The notes under the pieces were generated by a model. That model worked only from the letters and a program-made list of their open reading frames with translations, was not told the origin of the DNA and ran no database searches. Below, in pieces: positions 24,579 through 35,696 of a stretch of 64,000 nt of DNA (position 1 is the first letter of the stretch; the number at the start of each line of letters is the position of its first letter). Both the position numbers and the translations under genes were made by a program. The stretch spans positions 62,001-126,000 of the forward strand of contig NZ_JAKLTQ010000003.1 of the NCBI RefSeq assembly GCF_022012395.1. Direction: 5' to 3'. This DNA comes from Arthrobacter hankyongi. Its GTDB lineage: Bacteria; Actinomycetota; Actinomycetes; Actinomycetales; Micrococcaceae.

Positions 24579-24953
24579 GTGCCTACGATTCAGCAGCTGG
24601 TCCGCAAGGGCCGGACTCCTAAGGTCGCCAAGACCAAGGCTCCCGCGCTTAAGGGCAGCCCCATGAAGCGCGGTGTCTGCACCCGCGTCTACACCACCAC
24701 CCCGAAGAAGCCGAACTCGGCGCTGCGCAAGGTGGCCCGTGTCCGCCTCGCCGGCGGCATCGAAGTGACCGCCTACATCCCCGGCGTCGGCCACAACCTG
24801 CAGGAACACTCCATCGTGCTGGTGCGCGGCGGCCGTGTGAAGGACCTGCCGGGCGTCCGCTACAAGATCGTCCGCGGCGCCCTCGATACCCAGGGTGTCA
24901 AGAACCGCAAGCAGGCTCGTAGCCGCTACGGCGCGAAGATGGAGAAGAAGTAA
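24579..24953 (+). CDS. rpsL: 30S ribosomal protein S12
   Basis: A 124-aa decoding-centre protein starting at GTG 24579 ([12 protein letters not shown]). The streptomycin-determining loops [19 protein letters not shown] and [15 protein letters not shown] are wild type, with both critical lysines present. C-terminal [19 protein letters not shown] is typical. Only one base separates its stop from the rpsG start, so the two are coupled. First gene of the str operon. Confidence 0.99.
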   Translation: MPTIQQLVRKGRTPKVAKTKAPALKGSPMKRGVCTRVYTTTPKKPNSALRKVARVRLAGGIEVTAYIPGVGHNLQEHSIVLVRGGRVKDLPGVRYKIVRGALDTQGVKNRKQARSRYGAKMEKK

Positions 24954-24954
24954 T

Positions 24955-25425
24955 ATGCCACGCAAGGGTCCGGCCCCCAAGCGGCCGCTCGTTGTAGATC
25001 CCGTCTACGGTTCCCCGATGGTGACCCAGCTCATCAACAAGGTTCTGGTCGACGGCAAGAAGTCCACCGCGGAGCGCATCGTCTACGGTGCCCTTGAAGG
25101 TGCCCGCGCCAAGTCCGGCGGCGATCCGGTGGCAGCCTTGAAGAAGGCCATGGACAACGTCCGCCCCACCCTCGAGGTCCGCTCCCGCCGCGTCGGCGGT
25201 GCGACCTACCAGGTTCCGGTAGAGGTCAAGCCGGGCCGCGCCACGGCCCTGGCCCTGCGCTGGCTGGTTGGCTACTCCAAGGCCCGCCGCGAGAAGACCA
25301 TGACCGAGCGTCTGATGAACGAAATCCTGGACGCTTCGAACGGTCTGGGCGCCGCTGTGAAGCGCCGCGAAGATACCCACAAGATGGCCGAGTCCAACAA
25401 GGCCTTCGCCCACTACCGCTGGTAA
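24955..25425 (+). CDS. rpsG: 30S ribosomal protein S7
   Basis: A 156-aa protein that nucleates assembly of the 3' domain of 16S rRNA. It begins [20 protein letters not shown] and contains [20 protein letters not shown] and [18 protein letters not shown]. Usual length for actinobacteria. The following spacer to fusA contains a strong hairpin (25439-25472). Confidence 0.99.
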   Translation: MPRKGPAPKRPLVVDPVYGSPMVTQLINKVLVDGKKSTAERIVYGALEGARAKSGGDPVAALKKAMDNVRPTLEVRSRRVGGATYQVPVEVKPGRATALALRWLVGYSKARREKTMTERLMNEILDASNGLGAAVKRREDTHKMAESNKAFAHYRW

Positions 25426-25438
25426 TAAGAGCGCAGCT

Positions 25439-25472
25439 GGCGGCGGGGGTCCGCGCCCCGGACCCCGCCGCC
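25439..25472 (+). other. GC-rich hairpin in the rpsG-fusA spacer
   Basis: The left arm (25439-25453) GGCGGCGGGGGTCCG pairs with CGGACCCCGCCGCC (25459-25472), giving 14 pairs with one bulged G and a 5-base loop. No U-tract follows. It resembles the hairpin between rpoB and rpoC. Confidence 0.6.
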
Positions 25473-25504
25473 GTTGGTGCAGCTCACCGAATTAGGGAGA
25501 CACT

Positions 25505-27607
25505 GTGGCACTCGACGTGCTTACCGACCTGAACAAGGTCCGCAATATCGGCATCATGGCCCACATTGATGCCGGCAAGACCACCACTACTGAGCGCATC
25601 CTGTTCTACACGGGCGTTAACCACAAGATCGGTGAGACGCACGACGGCGCCTCGACCATGGACTGGATGGCCCAGGAGCAGGAGCGTGGTATCACCATTA
25701 CCTCGGCTGCCACCACCTGCTACTGGAACAACAACCAGATCAACATCATCGACACCCCGGGCCACGTGGACTTCACCGTTGAGGTGGAGCGTTCGCTGCG
25801 CGTGCTCGACGGCGCCGTCGCGGTGTTCGACGGTAAGGAAGGCGTCGAGCCGCAGTCCGAGACCGTATGGCGCCAGGCCGACAAGTACAACGTCCCGCGC
25901 ATCTGCTTCGTCAACAAGATGGACAAGCTCGGTGCGGACTTCTACTTCACTGTGGACACCATCATCAACCGCCTCGGTGCCAAGCCGCTGGTCATGCAGC
26001 TGCCGATCGGTGCGGAGAACGACTTCGAGGGCGTCGTCGACCTGCTCACCATGAAGGCCTTCACCTGGCGTGGCGAGACCAAGATGGGTGCCGAGTACGA
26101 GGTCGAGGAGATCCCGGCGGACCTGCAGGCAAAGGCCGAGGAATACCGCGCCCAGCTGATCGAGGCCGTGGCGGAGTCCTCCGAGGAACTGATGGAGAAG
26201 TACCTCGAGGGCGAAGAGCCGACCGTTGACGAGCTCAAGGCCGGTATCCGCAAGCTGACCGTCAACTCCGAGATCTACCCGGTGTTCTGCGGCTCCGCGT
26301 TCAAGAACAAGGGTGTCCAGCCGATGCTGGATGCCGTGATCGAATACCTGCCGAGCCCGCTGGACGTGCCCAACATCAAGGGCCACGACGTGCGCGACGA
26401 GGAAGTCATCATCGAGCGCGCGGCGGATGCGAACGCACCGTTCGCGGCGCTGGCCTTCAAGGTGGTCACCCACCCGTTCTTCGGCAAGCTGACCTACATC
26501 CGCGTCTACTCCGGCAAGGCCGCCTCCGGCGCCCAGGTGGTCAACTCCACCAAGGGCAAGAAGGAGCGCATCGGCAAGCTGTTCCAGATGCACGCCAACA
26601 AGGAGAATCCGGTGGAAGAAGTCACCACCGGTCACATCTACGCGGCGATCGGCCTGAAGGACACCACCACCGGCGACACGCTGTGCGATCCGAACAGCCC
26701 GATCGTGCTCGAGTCCATGAGCTTCCCGGAGCCCGTGATCTCGGTGGCCATCGAGCCGAAGACCAAGGGTGACCAGGAGAAGCTCTCCACCGCCATCCAG
26801 AAGCTCTCCGAAGAGGACCCGACCTTCCAGGTCTCCCTCAACGAAGAGACCGGCCAGACCGTGATCGCCGGCATGGGCGAGCTCCATCTGGACATCCTGG
26901 TGGACCGCATGCGCCGCGAATTCAAGGTCGAGGCCAACGTCGGCAAGCCGCAGGTGGCCTACCGCGAAACCATCAAGCGCCCGGTCGCCAAGTACGACTA
27001 CACGCACAAGAAGCAGACCGGTGGTTCCGGGCAGTTCGCCAAGGTGCAGATTGCCATCGAGCCGATGGACACTTCCGAAGGCACGATGTACGAGTTCGAG
27101 AACAAGGTCACCGGTGGCCGCGTTCCGCGCGAGTACATCCCCAGCGTCGACGCCGGCATCCAGGATGCCCTCAACGACGGTGTGCTGGCCGGGTACCCGG
27201 TGGTCGGCATCAAGGCCACGCTCCTCGACGGTGCGTACCACGATGTTGACTCTTCGGAAATGGCGTTCAAGATCGCCGGCCGGATGGCTTTCAAGGAAGC
27301 CGCACGTACGGCCCAGCCGGTGCTGCTCGAACCGATGATGGAAGTTGAAGTCCGCACCCCTGAGGAATACATGGGTGAAGTTATCGGCGACCTCAACTCC
27401 CGCCGCGGCCAGATGCAGTCGATGGAGGACGCCAGCGGCGTGAAGGTCATCCGCGCACTCGTGCCGCTGTCCGAAATGTTCGGCTACATCGGCGACCTGC
27501 GGTCCAAGACCCAGGGCCGCGCGGTGTACTCGATGCAGTTCGCCAGCTACGCGGAGGTCCCGAAGGCTGTTGCCGACGAGATCATCCAGAAGGTCCGCGG
27601 CGAGTAG
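25505..27607 (+). CDS. fusA: Elongation factor G
   Basis: A 700-aa translational GTPase driving translocation. The G motifs are [13 protein letters not shown] (near residue 19), the switch II region DTPGHVDF and NKMD. Domain II-V segments are conserved, including [23 protein letters not shown] and [13 protein letters not shown]. It starts at GTG 25505 with TTAGGGAGA upstream. Only one EF-G gene is present in the window. Confidence 0.99.
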   Translation: MALDVLTDLNKVRNIGIMAHIDAGKTTTTERILFYTGVNHKIGETHDGASTMDWMAQEQERGITITSAATTCYWNNNQINIIDTPGHVDFTVEVERSLRVLDGAVAVFDGKEGVEPQSETVWRQADKYNVPRICFVNKMDKLGADFYFTVDTIINRLGAKPLVMQLPIGAENDFEGVVDLLTMKAFTWRGETKMGAEYEVEEIPADLQAKAEEYRAQLIEAVAESSEELMEKYLEGEEPTVDELKAGIRKLTVNSEIYPVFCGSAFKNKGVQPMLDAVIEYLPSPLDVPNIKGHDVRDEEVIIERAADANAPFAALAFKVVTHPFFGKLTYIRVYSGKAASGAQVVNSTKGKKERIGKLFQMHANKENPVEEVTTGHIYAAIGLKDTTTGDTLCDPNSPIVLESMSFPEPVISVAIEPKTKGDQEKLSTAIQKLSEEDPTFQVSLNEETGQTVIAGMGELHLDILVDRMRREFKVEANVGKPQVAYRETIKRPVAKYDYTHKKQTGGSGQFAKVQIAIEPMDTSEGTMYEFENKVTGGRVPREYIPSVDAGIQDALNDGVLAGYPVVGIKATLLDGAYHDVDSSEMAFKIAGRMAFKEAARTAQPVLLEPMMEVEVRTPEEYMGEVIGDLNSRRGQMQSMEDASGVKVIRALVPLSEMFGYIGDLRSKTQGRAVYSMQFASYAEVPKAVADEIIQKVRGE

Positions 27608-27740
27608 CAAGTTCCGGTTGGCCGCCCGGCGAGCCGGGGGGCCAACCGCAATGCAGGTGGCCGGAGGTTCCGGTTCCGGGACGGCCGGCCGCCTGCACCA
27701 GGCCCAAGGCATCGCAACAGGTGCCGACGATGCCTGTAAT

Positions 27741-27772
27741 TTCACCAAATATAAAAGCCCGACGTAGACTTG
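27741..27772 (+). promoter_or_regulatory. Predicted tuf promoter
   Basis: TTCACC at 27741-27746 and TAGACT at 27765-27770 are separated by 18 bases, inside an AT-rich patch in the 232-base fusA-tuf gap. The leader would be about 65 nt. It allows tuf to be expressed above the level of the str operon. Confidence 0.55.
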
Positions 27773-27839
27773 TTCAGGTTTCGGCAGCGAAAAGCGTTGC
27801 CGAAGAGCAATTCTTCTCAAGACGTTCTAGGAGGAACCA

Positions 27840-29030
<1,191 letters not shown>

Positions 29031-29070
29031 TGATCTTCACGTAACACGGTTCCGCGCCTGGCGCGGAATG

Positions 29071-29110
29071 CATCGAACCCCGCTGCTGCTGCAGCGGGGT
29101 TCGATGTTTA
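29071..29110 (+). terminator. tuf terminator
   Basis: A perfect 16-bp stem, CATCGAACCCCGCTGC (29071-29086) with its complement at 29091-29106, has a TGCT loop and is followed by TTTA. It also faces the convergent VOC gene. Confidence 0.92.
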
Positions 29111-29134
29111 ACGGTGGTTCGTGTTGAACGGTGT

Positions 29135-29518
29135 CTATGTCAGGTTCTGGTGGATGCAGAGGATGTTGCCCTCGGTGTCCGTGAACCAGGCACACTTCTC
29201 ATGCGCGGAGGTGGCCACATGGCCCTCGGTCTTCAGGCCGGGCAGGTCGTAGTCCTCGAACCTGACCCCGTGGTCCTCCAGCGCCTTCATCTCGATGGCC
29301 AGGTCGGCGACTTCGAAGCTGACCGAGGTATGGTCCGAGGTGTCCGAGTCCGGCTTGACCATCAGTTCGATGGCCGAGCCGTCGCCGCTCGAGAGCAGGC
29401 AGCCGCCGTCGTCCTGCATTCCCTGGGCCTTGAGCCCGAGGGAATTCTCGTAGAAGTTGCGTGCACGGTCCATGTCCTTCACGGGCAGGATCGTGGTCAT
29501 CCTGGTAGTGCTCAGCAT
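29135..29518 (-). CDS. VOC-fold (glyoxalase/bleomycin-resistance) protein
   Basis: A 127-aa single-domain vicinal-oxygen-chelate protein beginning MLSTTRMTTILPVKDMDRARNFYENSLGL. Paired beta-alpha-beta-beta-beta modules are visible (ILPVKDMDRARNFYENSLGL and SVSFEVADLAIEMKALEDHG), ending with AWFTDTEGNILCIHQ, where the glutamate-like metal ligand often lies. The start is supported by AAGGAG 8 bases upstream on the minus strand. The substrate is unknown; such proteins range from dioxygenases to antibiotic-binding proteins. Confidence 0.82.
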   Translation of the reverse strand: MLSTTRMTTILPVKDMDRARNFYENSLGLKAQGMQDDGGCLLSSGDGSAIELMVKPDSDTSDHTSVSFEVADLAIEMKALEDHGVRFEDYDLPGLKTEGHVATSAHEKCAWFTDTEGNILCIHQNLT

Positions 29519-29632
29519 GGTGTCCGTCTCCTTCACAATGGAATTCCAAGACACTTTCAGGATAGTCTCGCCAGCCCGGACGGGAGCCGCTGCGGGCGGA
29601 AAAACCGCGCCGGCTCGGGTAGCATCTGGGCC

Positions 29633-29770
29633 ATGGAATGGGTGCTCTTCTGGGTGGTGGCCGGCGTGGTGGTGGCGGTGTCTTCGGGCGTGCTCTGGGG
29701 CCGGAAGTACTTCCGCCACGAGATCGAGCGGGCCCGGCGGATCCGCCGGGCCAACCGCAACGGGCAGTAG
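29633..29770 (+). CDS. Small single-pass membrane protein, 45 aa
   Basis: A short gene encoding MEWVLFWVVAGVVVAVSSGV then LWGRKYFRHEIERARRIRRANRNGQ. It has one membrane helix (about residues 3-22) and a strongly basic cytoplasmic tail by the positive-inside rule. A TAGCAT -10-like box ends 7 bases before the ATG, and there is no Shine-Dalgarno, which suggests a leaderless mRNA. It lies in the gap between the divergent VOC gene and the end of the GH1 gene. The family is not recognised and the function unknown; the alternative is a chance ORF. Confidence 0.5.
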   Translation: MEWVLFWVVAGVVVAVSSGVLWGRKYFRHEIERARRIRRANRNGQ

Positions 29771-29785
29771 GGTACGGACAAGTAG

Positions 29786-31255
29786 CTACCGCGGCGCGGT
29801 GCTGCGGCTGGGCCGGTCCGCGGCGAGTGACTGGAGCCAGCGGTAGGAGGTCTTCGGGATCCGCTGCTGGGTGTCGAAATCCACGTAGACCAGGCCGAAG
29901 CGCTGGCTGTAGCCGGCCGCCCACTCGAAGTTGTCCAGCAGCGTCCAGACGTAGTAGCCGCGCAGGTCGATGCCCGCGGCCGGCCCGCCCGGAGCGGTCG
30001 CATCCAGGGCCGCGTCCAGATGCGCGCCGAGGTAGGCCACCCGCTGCACGTCGGCCACCACGGGCCCGCCGGTGGGCACATCCTCCACCACGACGTCGGG
30101 AAAGCTGGCGCCGCCTTCGGTGATGTGGACCGGGGGCAGGTCCGGATAGCGCCTGGCCAGCTGTGTCAGCGCCTCGGCCAGATAGTCCGGGGCGATCGGC
30201 CAGCCGAAGCCGGTGCGGTCGTAGCCGGGCCAGCCGGCCAGATGGAACGGCAGCTGCTGCCCATCCTGGAGGAACGCCTCGGGGACGCCCTCCGGCCGGG
30301 CCTGCGGGCCGGTGAGCGGACCCGGTCCGGGAGCGATCCGGGAGGGGAAGTAGTAGTTCAGCCCGTAGAAGTCCAGCGGCAGGTGCATCAGCGCCAGGTC
30401 CTCGGCCGGCACCGTGCGGAAATAGGCCAGGAACGGGGACAGCAGCGGATGGGCCCGGGGGTAGCTGCCCAGCAGTACAGGATCCGAGAACATGGCATTG
30501 AACACGATGTCGTAGAACTGGACCATCAGCTCGTTGGCCAGACCGTCGGTGGCGGCGACCACGGGGGAGTAGACATTGGCGATGCCCACCTCGCCGGGCA
30601 CCGTGGCTGCCCGCAGCGCCTGCACACTCAGCCCGTGGCCGAGCAGCAGGTGGTGGGCTGCCGGCAGGCAGTCGAGCAGCTGCGGCACTCCCGGGGCGTG
30701 CAGTCCGAGCGCGTAGCCGTTGAGCGTGACCGTGGCCGGCTCGTTGATGGTCACCCAGCGGTGCACCCGGTCGCCGAACGCGTCGGCCGCGATGGCGGCG
30801 AAGTCGCCGAGCCGGTAGGCGGTTTCGCGGTTGAGCCAGCCGCCCTGCCGTTCCAGCGGCAGGGGTGTGTCCCAGTGGTAGATGGTGCACATCGGGGAGA
30901 TGCCGCGTTCGAGCAGCCGGTCCAGCAGCCGGTCGTAGAAGTCCAGCCCCTTCCGGTTCACCGGCCCCTTGCCGGCCGGCTGGATCCGCGGCCAGGAGAG
31001 TGAGAACCGGTACGAGTCCACCCCCAGGCCCTGGATCAGTTGAACGTCCTCGTCCATCCGGTAGTAGTGGTCGCAGGCGACGTCGGCATCCGAGCCATCG
31101 ACGATCCGTCCGGGCATATGCGTGAAGGCATCCCAGCCGGACGGGCCCCGTCCGTCCGCCGACACCGCTCCTTCGATCTGGAAGGCGGCCGTGGCCACGC
31201 CGAGGGTGAAATTCCCGGGCAGTTTCCCGGCGAGGGTTTCGGCGTCGATGCGCAT
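29786..31255 (-). CDS. Glycoside hydrolase family 1 beta-glycosidase
   Basis: A 489-aa cytoplasmic GH1 enzyme, probably a beta-glucosidase. The N-terminal signature is FTLGVATAAFQIEGAVSADGRG, the acid/base glutamate is in WVTINEPA (near residue 170), and the nucleophile glutamate in VHITEGGASFPD (near residue 380). The nucleophile motif is usually TENG; here Asn is replaced by Gly. YYVWTLLDNFEWAAGYSQRFGLVYVD near the C-terminus is canonical. The gene lies 93 bases downstream of the FMN enzyme on the same strand. The exact glycoside cannot be deduced. Confidence 0.93.
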   Translation of the reverse strand: MRIDAETLAGKLPGNFTLGVATAAFQIEGAVSADGRGPSGWDAFTHMPGRIVDGSDADVACDHYYRMDEDVQLIQGLGVDSYRFSLSWPRIQPAGKGPVNRKGLDFYDRLLDRLLERGISPMCTIYHWDTPLPLERQGGWLNRETAYRLGDFAAIAADAFGDRVHRWVTINEPATVTLNGYALGLHAPGVPQLLDCLPAAHHLLLGHGLSVQALRAATVPGEVGIANVYSPVVAATDGLANELMVQFYDIVFNAMFSDPVLLGSYPRAHPLLSPFLAYFRTVPAEDLALMHLPLDFYGLNYYFPSRIAPGPGPLTGPQARPEGVPEAFLQDGQQLPFHLAGWPGYDRTGFGWPIAPDYLAEALTQLARRYPDLPPVHITEGGASFPDVVVEDVPTGGPVVADVQRVAYLGAHLDAALDATAPGGPAAGIDLRGYYVWTLLDNFEWAAGYSQRFGLVYVDFDTQQRIPKTSYRWLQSLAADRPSRSTAPR

Positions 31256-31348
31256 GGACTGGTTCCTCTGGTCGGTTGTTTCGGGTGGCCGCGGACCGAT
31301 GCCTGTAGCATTCCACCGCGGGCGCCGCGCCGAAAGCCCCCTGCCGGC

Positions 31349-33373
31349 TCAGTCCGGCAGCGCAGCGCCGCCGAGCAGGTCCCGGGCGATGGCGGTGCCG
31401 GCGCGCAGGCCCTGGTCGAAGGCACGGACGGCGTTCAGTCCTTCGGTATCCAGCGCGCCCCCGACGACGGTGTGCGCCGTGCCGGCAGCGGCCAGCCCGG
31501 CGGCCAGCCCGGTGGCAGGCTCCTGCCCGGCAGCCAGGATCACCGTGTCCGCCGCCACCAGCCCGGCCTCGCCGTCGGTGCGGGTGATTTCCACGCCCTC
31601 CGGCGTGATCCGGCGGTAGCTCACGCCGGTGAGCATGCGCACGCCGGCGGCGCGCAGCTGCTGCAGTACCGCCCAGCGCGTGGTGGGCCCAATGCCCTCG
31701 CCGACCCGCCCGCCGCGGCGCATGATCGTGATCTGCCGCGGCGCGTCTGCGGCCAGCAGGTGGGCGAGGTCGACGGCGATGCCGCCCGCGCCGATCACGG
31801 CCACCCGCGGCCCCACCCCGGCGGGATCGGCAAACGCCTGCCGGTAGTCCAGCACGTGCACCAGCCCGGTCCCGGGCAGCCGCACCCGGCGGGGGAGCAC
31901 TCCGGTGCCGACCACCACGTGGGCATAGCCGGCCAGGCCGGCGGCATCGGCCGGATGGTCCGTCAGCACCCGGACGCCGAGGTCCACCAGCCTGTGCTCG
32001 AAGTAGCGGATGGTCTCCAGGAAGTCTTCCTTTCCCGGCACCCGGCCGGCCAGGCGGAACTGCCCGCCGATGCCGCCGGCCGCCTCGTAGAGGTCAACCG
32101 CTAGTCCTGCGGCGGCCAACGTGGCAGCCGCCTGCATGCCGGCCGGCCCGGCACCGGCCACGGCCACCGCCGGCCCCGCCGGTGCCCGTCCGGCAGCCGG
32201 TGCGGTGGGAAACTCCAGCTCGTGTCCGGCCCGCGGGTTGACCAGGCAGGAGACCGGCTCCGTGCCCAGGGCCCGGTCCAGGCACGCCTCGTTGCAGCCG
32301 ATGCAGGTGTTGACCAGCGGCAGCCGGCCGGCCCGGGACGTGGCAATGATCGCAGGGTCGGCCAGGAACGGCCGGGCCATCGACACCAGGTCCAGGTCCC
32401 CCGCGGCCAGTGCCGCCTCCGCCTGCGGCAGTGAGTTCAGCCGGTTGGAGCCGATCACCGGGGTGGCCAGGCCCGCTGCCAGCAGCGCGCGCTTGATCCT
32501 CCGGGCCATCGGAAGCCAGTGCCCGTGCGGCACCAGGGACTGTACCGTGGGCACGGTGGACTCGTGCCAGCCGATGCCGATGTTCAGCGCATCGGCGCCG
32601 CCGCAGGCGAATTCGACGGCGAGTGCGTCCAGCTCGGCATCGGTGCTCGAGCCGTCCACCAGGTCCGTCCCGGAGGTGCGTACGATGATCGGGAAGCCGG
32701 CGCCTACGGCCGCGCGGACCGCGCGCAGGACCGCTACCGGGAAGCGGCGGCGCCGCACGGCATCGCCGCCCCACTCGTCCCGGCGCAGGTTGGTCAGCGG
32801 GGAGGCGAACTGGTTGAGCAGGTAGCCTTCCGAGCCCATGATTTCGACGGCGTCGAAACCCAGTCCGCGCGCCCGTCCGGCCCCCGCCGCGAAGTCAGCA
32901 ATGGTCTGCTCGATCTGTGCGGCGGTCAGCGCCGCCGGTTCGCACCGGGACAGGCCGCTGTAGACGGCCGAGGGCGCTACCGGCCGCAGCCCGTAGGTCT
33001 GCTCGAAGGCGTAGCGGCCGGCGTGGAACAGCTGCAGGGCCAGATGCCCGCCGGCCGCGTGCACCGCGTCCACGGTCCGGGACAGCGCCGCCGCACATCC
33101 GGGTTCGTTGATCAGGGTGTAGCCCGGTCCGCCCGCTCCGGTACGGCTCACTGCCGCGCCGCCGGTGACGATCAGGTCCGCGCCGCCGTCCGCGCGCTCC
33201 CGGTAGAACTGCGCCAGGGCCGCGCCGCCGTCGTCGAGCTGTTCCAGGTTCAGGTGCATCGAGCCCATCACGATGCGGTGCCGCAGCTGCAGGGAGCCGA
33301 TCCGTACGGGGGAGAGGGCACGGCCGGATCCCGGCGGAGAGGTCCTGTCCGCGGCCGGCTTCTGCTCGGTCAC
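31349..33373 (-). CDS. FMN/Fe-S NADPH-dependent oxidoreductase (2,4-dienoyl-CoA reductase-like)
   Basis: A 674-aa three-domain flavoenzyme of the FadH/trimethylamine dehydrogenase type. An FMN-binding TIM barrel occupies residues ~15-330 (HRIVMGSMHLNLE, DAVEIMGSEGYLLNQFASPLTN). A [4Fe-4S] cluster site follows, CIGCNEAC and then a fourth Cys 12 residues on. The FAD/NAD(P) half holds GAGPAGMQAAATLAAAG and VIGAGGIAVDLAHLL. The start is the GTG at 33373, 6 bases after AAAGGAG; the longer frame upstream includes promoter sequence. The likely role is reduction of unsaturated acyl-CoAs or related enones, not proven here. Confidence 0.88.
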   Translation of the reverse strand: MTEQKPAADRTSPPGSGRALSPVRIGSLQLRHRIVMGSMHLNLEQLDDGGAALAQFYRERADGGADLIVTGGAAVSRTGAGGPGYTLINEPGCAAALSRTVDAVHAAGGHLALQLFHAGRYAFEQTYGLRPVAPSAVYSGLSRCEPAALTAAQIEQTIADFAAGAGRARGLGFDAVEIMGSEGYLLNQFASPLTNLRRDEWGGDAVRRRRFPVAVLRAVRAAVGAGFPIIVRTSGTDLVDGSSTDAELDALAVEFACGGADALNIGIGWHESTVPTVQSLVPHGHWLPMARRIKRALLAAGLATPVIGSNRLNSLPQAEAALAAGDLDLVSMARPFLADPAIIATSRAGRLPLVNTCIGCNEACLDRALGTEPVSCLVNPRAGHELEFPTAPAAGRAPAGPAVAVAGAGPAGMQAAATLAAAGLAVDLYEAAGGIGGQFRLAGRVPGKEDFLETIRYFEHRLVDLGVRVLTDHPADAAGLAGYAHVVVGTGVLPRRVRLPGTGLVHVLDYRQAFADPAGVGPRVAVIGAGGIAVDLAHLLAADAPRQITIMRRGGRVGEGIGPTTRWAVLQQLRAAGVRMLTGVSYRRITPEGVEITRTDGEAGLVAADTVILAAGQEPATGLAAGLAAAGTAHTVVGGALDTEGLNAVRAFDQGLRAGTAIARDLLGGAALPD

Positions 33374-33760
33374 TGCAGCTCCTTTGCCGCCGGGGCGCGG
33401 ATTCGCGTTTCGCGCCGATATCTGGCACACTGGATGACGTTGTTCAAGCGCTTTTGCGTGTCTTCACGCGAGACCGCGTCCCGCCCGGGATAATGCCCGG
33501 GGCAGGGTCAGGTCCGAAGAAGGCACTTCAAGCCCAAATATAACCCACCCCAATCATGTTGGGCGGAGTCTGCGGTATCGACGCGACACGCCCGAGCGCG
33601 GGGGTCGGAGCCTCGGCAGGGTGAGGAACCCGGATCCATCCGGATTCAGTCTGTTGGAGGGGCGCCAGATCGCGGCAGGCCGGGAAACCGGGCGTGGCCG
33701 GGAGGCGGGGCGCATGCCAGAAATTAACAGAGCAGCACTGAGAAAGAGAGCGGAGACGCC
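33374..33760. promoter_or_regulatory. Divergent region between the FMN enzyme and the S10 operon
   Basis: No gene is seen in these 387 bases. It holds a GGGATAATGCCC stretch (around 33487-33498), an AT patch CCAAATATAA (33534-33543, also found before tuf), an imperfect GAACCCGG/CCGGATTC hairpin (33626-33646) and GC-rich sequence up to rpsJ. It must contain promoters for both directions, but none matches well enough to call. A long S10 leader is likely. Confidence 0.4.
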
Positions 33761-34069
33761 ATGGCGGGACAGAAAATCCGCATCCGTCTGAAGTCATATG
33801 ACCATGAGGTCATTGATGTTTCAGCACGGAAGATCGTCGAGACGGTCACGCGCGCAGGCGCAACGGTAGTGGGCCCGGTGCCGCTGCCGACGGAGAAGAA
33901 CGTGTACTGCGTTATTCGTTCGCCGCACAAGTACAAGGACAGCCGCGAGCACTTCGAAATGCGCACGCACAAGCGTCTGATCGACATCATTGACCCCACG
34001 CCGAAGGCCGTTGACTCGCTCATGCGTCTTGACCTGCCTGCAGACGTGAACATCGAAATCAAGCTGTAA
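33761..34069 (+). CDS. rpsJ: 30S ribosomal protein S10
   Basis: A 102-aa protein starting [29 protein letters not shown], with [33 protein letters not shown] as the conserved middle (in parts). First gene of the S10 operon; AAGAGAGCGGAGA lies before the ATG. S10 also acts as NusE in antitermination in other bacteria. Confidence 0.99.
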
Positions 34070-34085
34070 GGGGGCGCGGATCCAT

Positions 34086-34742
34086 ATGTCTACTTCGCTT
34101 ACCCGCCAGGTGAAGGGCCTGCTGGGCACCAAGCTCGGCATGACCCAGGTTTGGGACGAGAACAACCGGGTTGTCCCGGTGACCGTTGTCCAGGCCGACT
34201 CCAACGTCGTTACCCAGCTGCTCAATGCAGAGCGTGACGGCTACACCGCCGTCCAGATCGGCTTCGGCGCGATCGACCCGCGCAAGGTCAACAAGCCGCT
34301 GGCCGGCCACTTCGAGAAGGCCGGCGTGACCCCGCGCCGCCACCTCGTCGAGCTGCGCACCTCCGACGCCGAGTCCTACGAACTGGGCCAGGAACTGTCC
34401 GTGGAGGTCTTCGAGGCCGGCCAGAAGGTCGACGTCGTCGGCACCAGCAAGGGCAAGGGCTTCGCCGGTGTCATGAAGCGTCACGGCTTCTCCGGCGTCG
34501 GTGCCTCCCACGGTGCCCACAAGAACCACCGCAAGCCCGGTTCCATCGGTGGCGCATCCACCCCGAGCCGCGTTTTCAAGGGCCTGCGTATGGCTGGCCG
34601 CATGGGCAACGTGCGCCACACCACCCAGAACCTGACCGTTCATGCCGTGGACGTCGAGAAGTCGCTGCTGCTGATCAAGGGCGCCGTCCCCGGTTCCCGT
34701 GGCTCGGTCGTCCTCGTCCGCACCGCAGTGAAGGGAGCCTGA
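34086..34742 (+). CDS. rplC: 50S ribosomal protein L3
   Basis: A 218-aa early-assembly protein near the peptidyl-transferase centre. It contains [38 protein letters not shown] and [23 protein letters not shown]. The start ATG 34086 follows GGGGGCGGAT. It lies 16 bases after rpsJ and 4 bases before rplD. Confidence 0.99.
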   Translation: MSTSLTRQVKGLLGTKLGMTQVWDENNRVVPVTVVQADSNVVTQLLNAERDGYTAVQIGFGAIDPRKVNKPLAGHFEKAGVTPRRHLVELRTSDAESYELGQELSVEVFEAGQKVDVVGTSKGKGFAGVMKRHGFSGVGASHGAHKNHRKPGSIGGASTPSRVFKGLRMAGRMGNVRHTTQNLTVHAVDVEKSLLLIKGAVPGSRGSVVLVRTAVKGA

Positions 34743-34746
34743 TCCA

Positions 34747-35364
34747 ATGGCCAACACTGTCCAGGTAGACCTGCCTGCAGAGATCTTCGACGTCCAGACC
34801 AACGTGCCGCTGCTGCACCAGGTCGTCGTCGCACAGCTCGCTGCTGCACGCCAGGGTACCCACAAGACCAAGACCCGCGCCGAGGTTTCCGGTGCCGGCC
34901 GCAAGCCGTTCAAGCAGAAGGGCACCGGCCGCGCCCGCCAGGGTTCCATCCGCGCCCCGCACATGACCGGCGGCGGCGTCGTGCACGGCCCGACCCCGCG
35001 CGACTACAGCCAGCGCACCCCCAAGAAGATGAAGGCCGCCGCCCTGCGCGGTGCCCTGTCCGACCGGGCGCGCAACGGCCGCATCCACGTCCTGGACGCA
35101 CTGGTCGAGGGCGAGAAGCCGTCGACCAAGGCAGCCATCCAGACTCTGCGTTCGGTGTCCGACCGCAAGAACCTGCTCGTGGTGATTGAGCGCGAGAACG
35201 ATGTGGCGGCCCTGAGCCTGCGCAACATCGCTCAGGTCCACACGATCTACGTGGACCAGCTGAACACCTACGACGTGCTGGTCTCCGACGACGTGGTCTT
35301 CACCCAGGCCGCGTACGAGGCCTTCATCGCAGCCAAGACCACTGCCAAGGAGGACGCCAAGTGA
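34747..35364 (+). CDS. rplD: 50S ribosomal protein L4
   Basis: A 205-aa protein lining the exit tunnel. It includes [27 protein letters not shown], the extended loop region, and [25 protein letters not shown] toward the C-terminus. Its stop overlaps the rplW GTG start (GTGA). Confidence 0.98.
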   Translation: MANTVQVDLPAEIFDVQTNVPLLHQVVVAQLAAARQGTHKTKTRAEVSGAGRKPFKQKGTGRARQGSIRAPHMTGGGVVHGPTPRDYSQRTPKKMKAAALRGALSDRARNGRIHVLDALVEGEKPSTKAAIQTLRSVSDRKNLLVVIERENDVAALSLRNIAQVHTIYVDQLNTYDVLVSDDVVFTQAAYEAFIAAKTTAKEDAK

Positions 35365-35666
35365 GCGCGACCACCGCTAAGGACCCCCGCGACGTCGTTA
35401 TTGCGCCCGTCGTTTCGGAAAAGAGCTACGGCCTGATCGACGAAGGTAAGTACACCTTCCTGGTCGACCCGCGCTCGAACAAGTCCGAGATCAAGTTCGC
35501 CGTGGAGAAGATCTTCTCCGTCAAGGTCGACTCGATCAACACCATCAACCGTGCCGGTAAGCGCAAGCGGACCAAGTTCGGATGGGGACAGCGCAAGAGC
35601 ACCAAGCGTGCGATTGTCACCCTGAAGGAAGGCACTATCGACATCTTCGGCGGTCCGCTTTCCTAA
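35361..35666 (+). CDS. rplW: 50S ribosomal protein L23
   Basis: A 101-aa protein at the tunnel exit that docks trigger factor and SRP. It starts at GTG 35361 ([23 protein letters not shown]) and contains [18 protein letters not shown] and [20 protein letters not shown]. Translation is coupled to rplD. Confidence 0.98.
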   Translation: MSATTAKDPRDVVIAPVVSEKSYGLIDEGKYTFLVDPRSNKSEIKFAVEKIFSVKVDSINTINRAGKRKRTKFGWGQRKSTKRAIVTLKEGTIDIFGGPLS

Positions 35667-35696
35667 GCGGAGACCACTTTAACGAGGAAATAAATT

